A DNA stretch of 24,552 nt from a virus. The position numbers and the translations under genes were made by a program. Positions 22,782 to 24,552 of this stretch are shown one piece after another; position 1 is the first letter of the stretch, and each line of letters begins with the position of its first letter. Below the pieces are notes generated by a model, which saw only the letters and a program-made list of their open reading frames with translations, was not told the DNA's origin and searched no databases. The DNA is taken from positions 1 to 24,552 of IMG/VR virus record IMGVR_UViG_3300032092_000242; one strand, 5' to 3'.

Positions 22782-23786
22782 TTGCCTCAGTCCCTTCAGC
22801 TTACGGCCTTTAACTATGTCGTTAATGAATTGGCTGTTGATATCCAGACGTTCACCTCGTCTGGTAAATGGATAAAGCCACCTCAAGCCAACATAGTACG
22901 TATCTGTGTGTGGGGCGGAGGTGGTGGCGGAGGTGGAGGTTTTTCTGGTTCAGCATCTACTTCTACTAGCGCAACTGGTGGTGGTGGTGGGGCTAGAGCA
23001 AGTTTAACTTTCCCTGCCGCGTGTTTACCCACACAAATCAATGTGACTGTTGGCGCTGGAGGAAATGGCGGAGCGGCTGGCGCAACTGGTATTGCTGGTG
23101 GAGCTTCATATTTTGGCCTTTCTACGGCTAATAACTTTTATCTTGTGGCTTTTGGTGGTGGGGCTGGTGGGGCTGGTATTACAGGTACAGCTACTACGAT
23201 AAGCGGTGGGAGTGGTGGAGGTACTGGCAGTACTGGTAACACGGCCTCAACGACTTTTGCTACTGGTGGGCTTCCATCTTCCCAATACTGGAGCGGAACA
23301 TGTAATCCAAATGCAATAGGCGGTGGCGGTGGTGGCGCTCAAGGCTCTACTGTTGTATCAGGCACTTCAGGTTCTGCTGAATGGGGCGGCGGTGCTGGCG
23401 GTAGAGGCGGAGAAGCCGCATCAACTTGCTACCGAGGTGGCGGCGGTTCAGTTTTTGGCGGCGGTGGTGGTGGCTCTGGTGGATCAATTGTTACTACTTT
23501 TAGACGCGGTACTGGCGGAGGAACTTCAGCTTATATAGGAAATCAATGTCTAAACCCTACCAATACTGCTGGCGTTAATGGCCCTGATGGATATACACAA
23601 ACATCTGGTAGCGGAAGTGGCGGCTTTGGTGGAAATAGTGCAACAGCCGCTTCTGCTGTTGGTGGTGCTGGTGGTAATGGTGGATTACCTGCTGGTGGCG
23701 GTGGTGGTGGTGGAAACTCTGATGCTGGAACTGGTGGCTCTGGCGGTATAGGCGGCAACGGTATGGTTCGTGTTTATTCTTGGTAA
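22782..23786 (+). CDS. Glycine-rich tail adhesin-like protein, family B, copy 1 (TTG start)
   Basis: The protein has 334 residues. The TTG start at 22782 is supported by GGAG at 22769-22772 and by exact register with the next gene: Thr8-Ala-Phe-Asn-Tyr12, QTFTSSG at 22-28, KPP at 32-34, Cys42, Trp44 and a nine-Gly run from 45 are at the same positions in both. The head (TFTSSGKWIKPPQANIVRI) is laid out like the family A head but differs in sequence, and the C-terminus is GMVRVYSW instead of AVRIIW. The body holds many Gly runs, several Cys (for example ACLPT, SGTCNPN, STCYRGG) and an AEWGGGAGG motif. The Cys residues are unusual against family A. A receptor-binding tip is inferred. Confidence 0.75.
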   Translation: MPQSLQLTAFNYVVNELAVDIQTFTSSGKWIKPPQANIVRICVWGGGGGGGGGFSGSASTSTSATGGGGGARASLTFPAACLPTQINVTVGAGGNGGAAGATGIAGGASYFGLSTANNFYLVAFGGGAGGAGITGTATTISGGSGGGTGSTGNTASTTFATGGLPSSQYWSGTCNPNAIGGGGGGAQGSTVVSGTSGSAEWGGGAGGRGGEAASTCYRGGGGSVFGGGGGGSGGSIVTTFRRGTGGGTSAYIGNQCLNPTNTAGVNGPDGYTQTSGSGSGGFGGNSATAASAVGGAGGNGGLPAGGGGGGGNSDAGTGGSGGIGGNGMVRVYSW

Positions 23787-23792
23787 TCAGCT

Positions 23793-24552
23793 ATGACAAT
23801 TACTAATCAACAAACAGCATTTAATTATCAAGTCACTGGCACTGATGCCAATGTACAAACATTTACGTCTTCTGGTATTTGGAACAAACCACCCAACATC
23901 AAACTAATCCGTGTATGTGTTTGGGGTGGAGGCGGTGGTGGTGGCGGCGGCAATAAAATTAATATTGCTTGTAATGCCGCTGGCGCTGGAGGCGGAGGCG
24001 GCGCTAGAGTTAGTAATTATTTCCAAGCCGCTTGTATACCCTTGCAGGTACAAGTAACCGTGGGTGCTGGCGGCGCTGGTGGTGCTGGTGGTACTAGTGT
24101 GCTTGGTTGCAATGGAAGTGTTGGTGGCACTACTACTTTTGGAACTTATTTATCTGCCTATGGTGGAGGCGGTGGGGCTGGTGGTAATTGTAGTGTCGAA
24201 TATAGCGGTGGTTCTGGAGGTGGAGGCAGCGGCGCAGGAGGTCTTTCTTCAACTACCGTTCGCAATGGTGGTCTTCCAAGCAGTACATTTTTTGGCGGCT
24301 CTACTGGGACTGACAACATGGGAACTGGCGGGGGCGCGGGTACCACAGGTTGCACTGGCAATGCCGAGTGGGGCGGCGCTGGAGGCGGTGGTTCTGTTTT
24401 TGCAAATACTGGCAGAAGAGGTAAAAGTTCTATTTATGGCGGTGCTGGTGGCGGCGGTGGCGGTGCTAGTGCTGGCGGTTCAGGCAATAATGGCGCGGAT
24501 GGAGGAAGTAACGGTTATTTTAGAGGTGGTGGTCCAACCGGTAACGGTACTG
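23793..24552 (+). CDS. Glycine-rich tail adhesin-like protein, family B, copy 2 (3' end outside window)
   Basis: ATG 23793 opens a frame that has no stop before the window edge, giving at least 253 residues. It is closely paralogous to the preceding gene: TAFNY at 8-12, QTFTSSGIWNKPP at 22-34, VCVWGGGG from 41, the AACIPLQVQVTVGAGG segment matching AACLPTQINVTVGAGG, a LPSS.F/Y segment, and AEWGG near the middle. As in copy 1, Cys residues are scattered through the body (IACNAAG, LGCNGS, GNCSVE, TGCTGN). Six bases separate it from copy 1, so the pair looks like a tandem duplication that has since diverged. The missing end should carry a VRV(Y/W)-type tail. Confidence 0.75.
   Translation, partial: MTITNQQTAFNYQVTGTDANVQTFTSSGIWNKPPNIKLIRVCVWGGGGGGGGGNKINIACNAAGAGGGGGARVSNYFQAACIPLQVQVTVGAGGAGGAGGTSVLGCNGSVGGTTTFGTYLSAYGGGGGAGGNCSVEYSGGSGGGGSGAGGLSSTTVRNGGLPSSTFFGGSTGTDNMGTGGGAGTTGCTGNAEWGGAGGGGSVFANTGRRGKSSIYGGAGGGGGGASAGGSGNNGADGGSNGYFRGGGPTGNGT

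Overview
The window is a late, virion-structural region of a T4-like contractile-tailed phage. All 24 recognisable genes lie on the + strand, packed with overlaps or gaps of a few bases. The left part has the T4 baseplate-wedge order: a gp25-like protein (EPR motif), a gp6-like protein (baseplate-J type), a protein in the gp7 position, a gp8-like protein, and a 1976-residue protein that I recognise as the DUF4815 family of aquatic T4-like phages. The AT-rich baseplate genes, a cupredoxin-like tail domain, a 2OG-Fe(II) oxygenase and the small 84-residue protein resemble cyanophage and pelagiphage relatives. That points to a myovirus of an aquatic bacterium. The host cannot be named from this window, which has no photosynthesis or other host-marker genes.

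Layout. 2-295: C-terminus of an unidentified protein. 308-12866: baseplate wedge and the very large structural protein. 12870-14271: a small coiled-coil protein, a fibre-like protein ending in a cupredoxin-like domain, and a small beta-rich virion protein. 14285-24552: an accessory adhesin region that looks like three successive cassettes. Cassette 1 (14285-17898) is a pentad-repeat fibre, a small beta protein, two glycine-rich proteins, a tail-accessory protein and a cupin. Cassette 2 (17989-21364) is a pentad-repeat fibre, a glycine-rich protein, a paralogous accessory protein, a 2OG-Fe(II) oxygenase and an 84-residue protein. Cassette 3 (21459 to the window end) is a pentad-repeat fibre, a 160-residue protein and two glycine-rich proteins of a second family, the last cut by the window edge.

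Regulation. Six T4-late-promoter-like sites built on the core TAAATA were found; five contain TAAATAGA. Two identical 15-base copies lie immediately before the gp25-like and gp8-like genes. Another 15-base element is identical at the starts of cassettes 2 and 3, each time directly after a hairpin. The fibre genes of cassettes 1 and 2 share a perfect 131-bp direct repeat 3,662 bp apart, which could let a whole cassette be deleted, duplicated or exchanged in frame.

How it fits together (inference): the wedge proteins build the baseplate; the 1976-residue protein and the fibre-like proteins extend from it; the glycine-rich proteins are candidate receptor-binding tips; the accessory proteins may help assembly. 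The two double-stranded-beta-helix proteins (cupin and 2OG oxygenase) may modify fibre, tip or host components. No tRNA, CRISPR, insertion sequence or + strand gap over 300 bases was seen.
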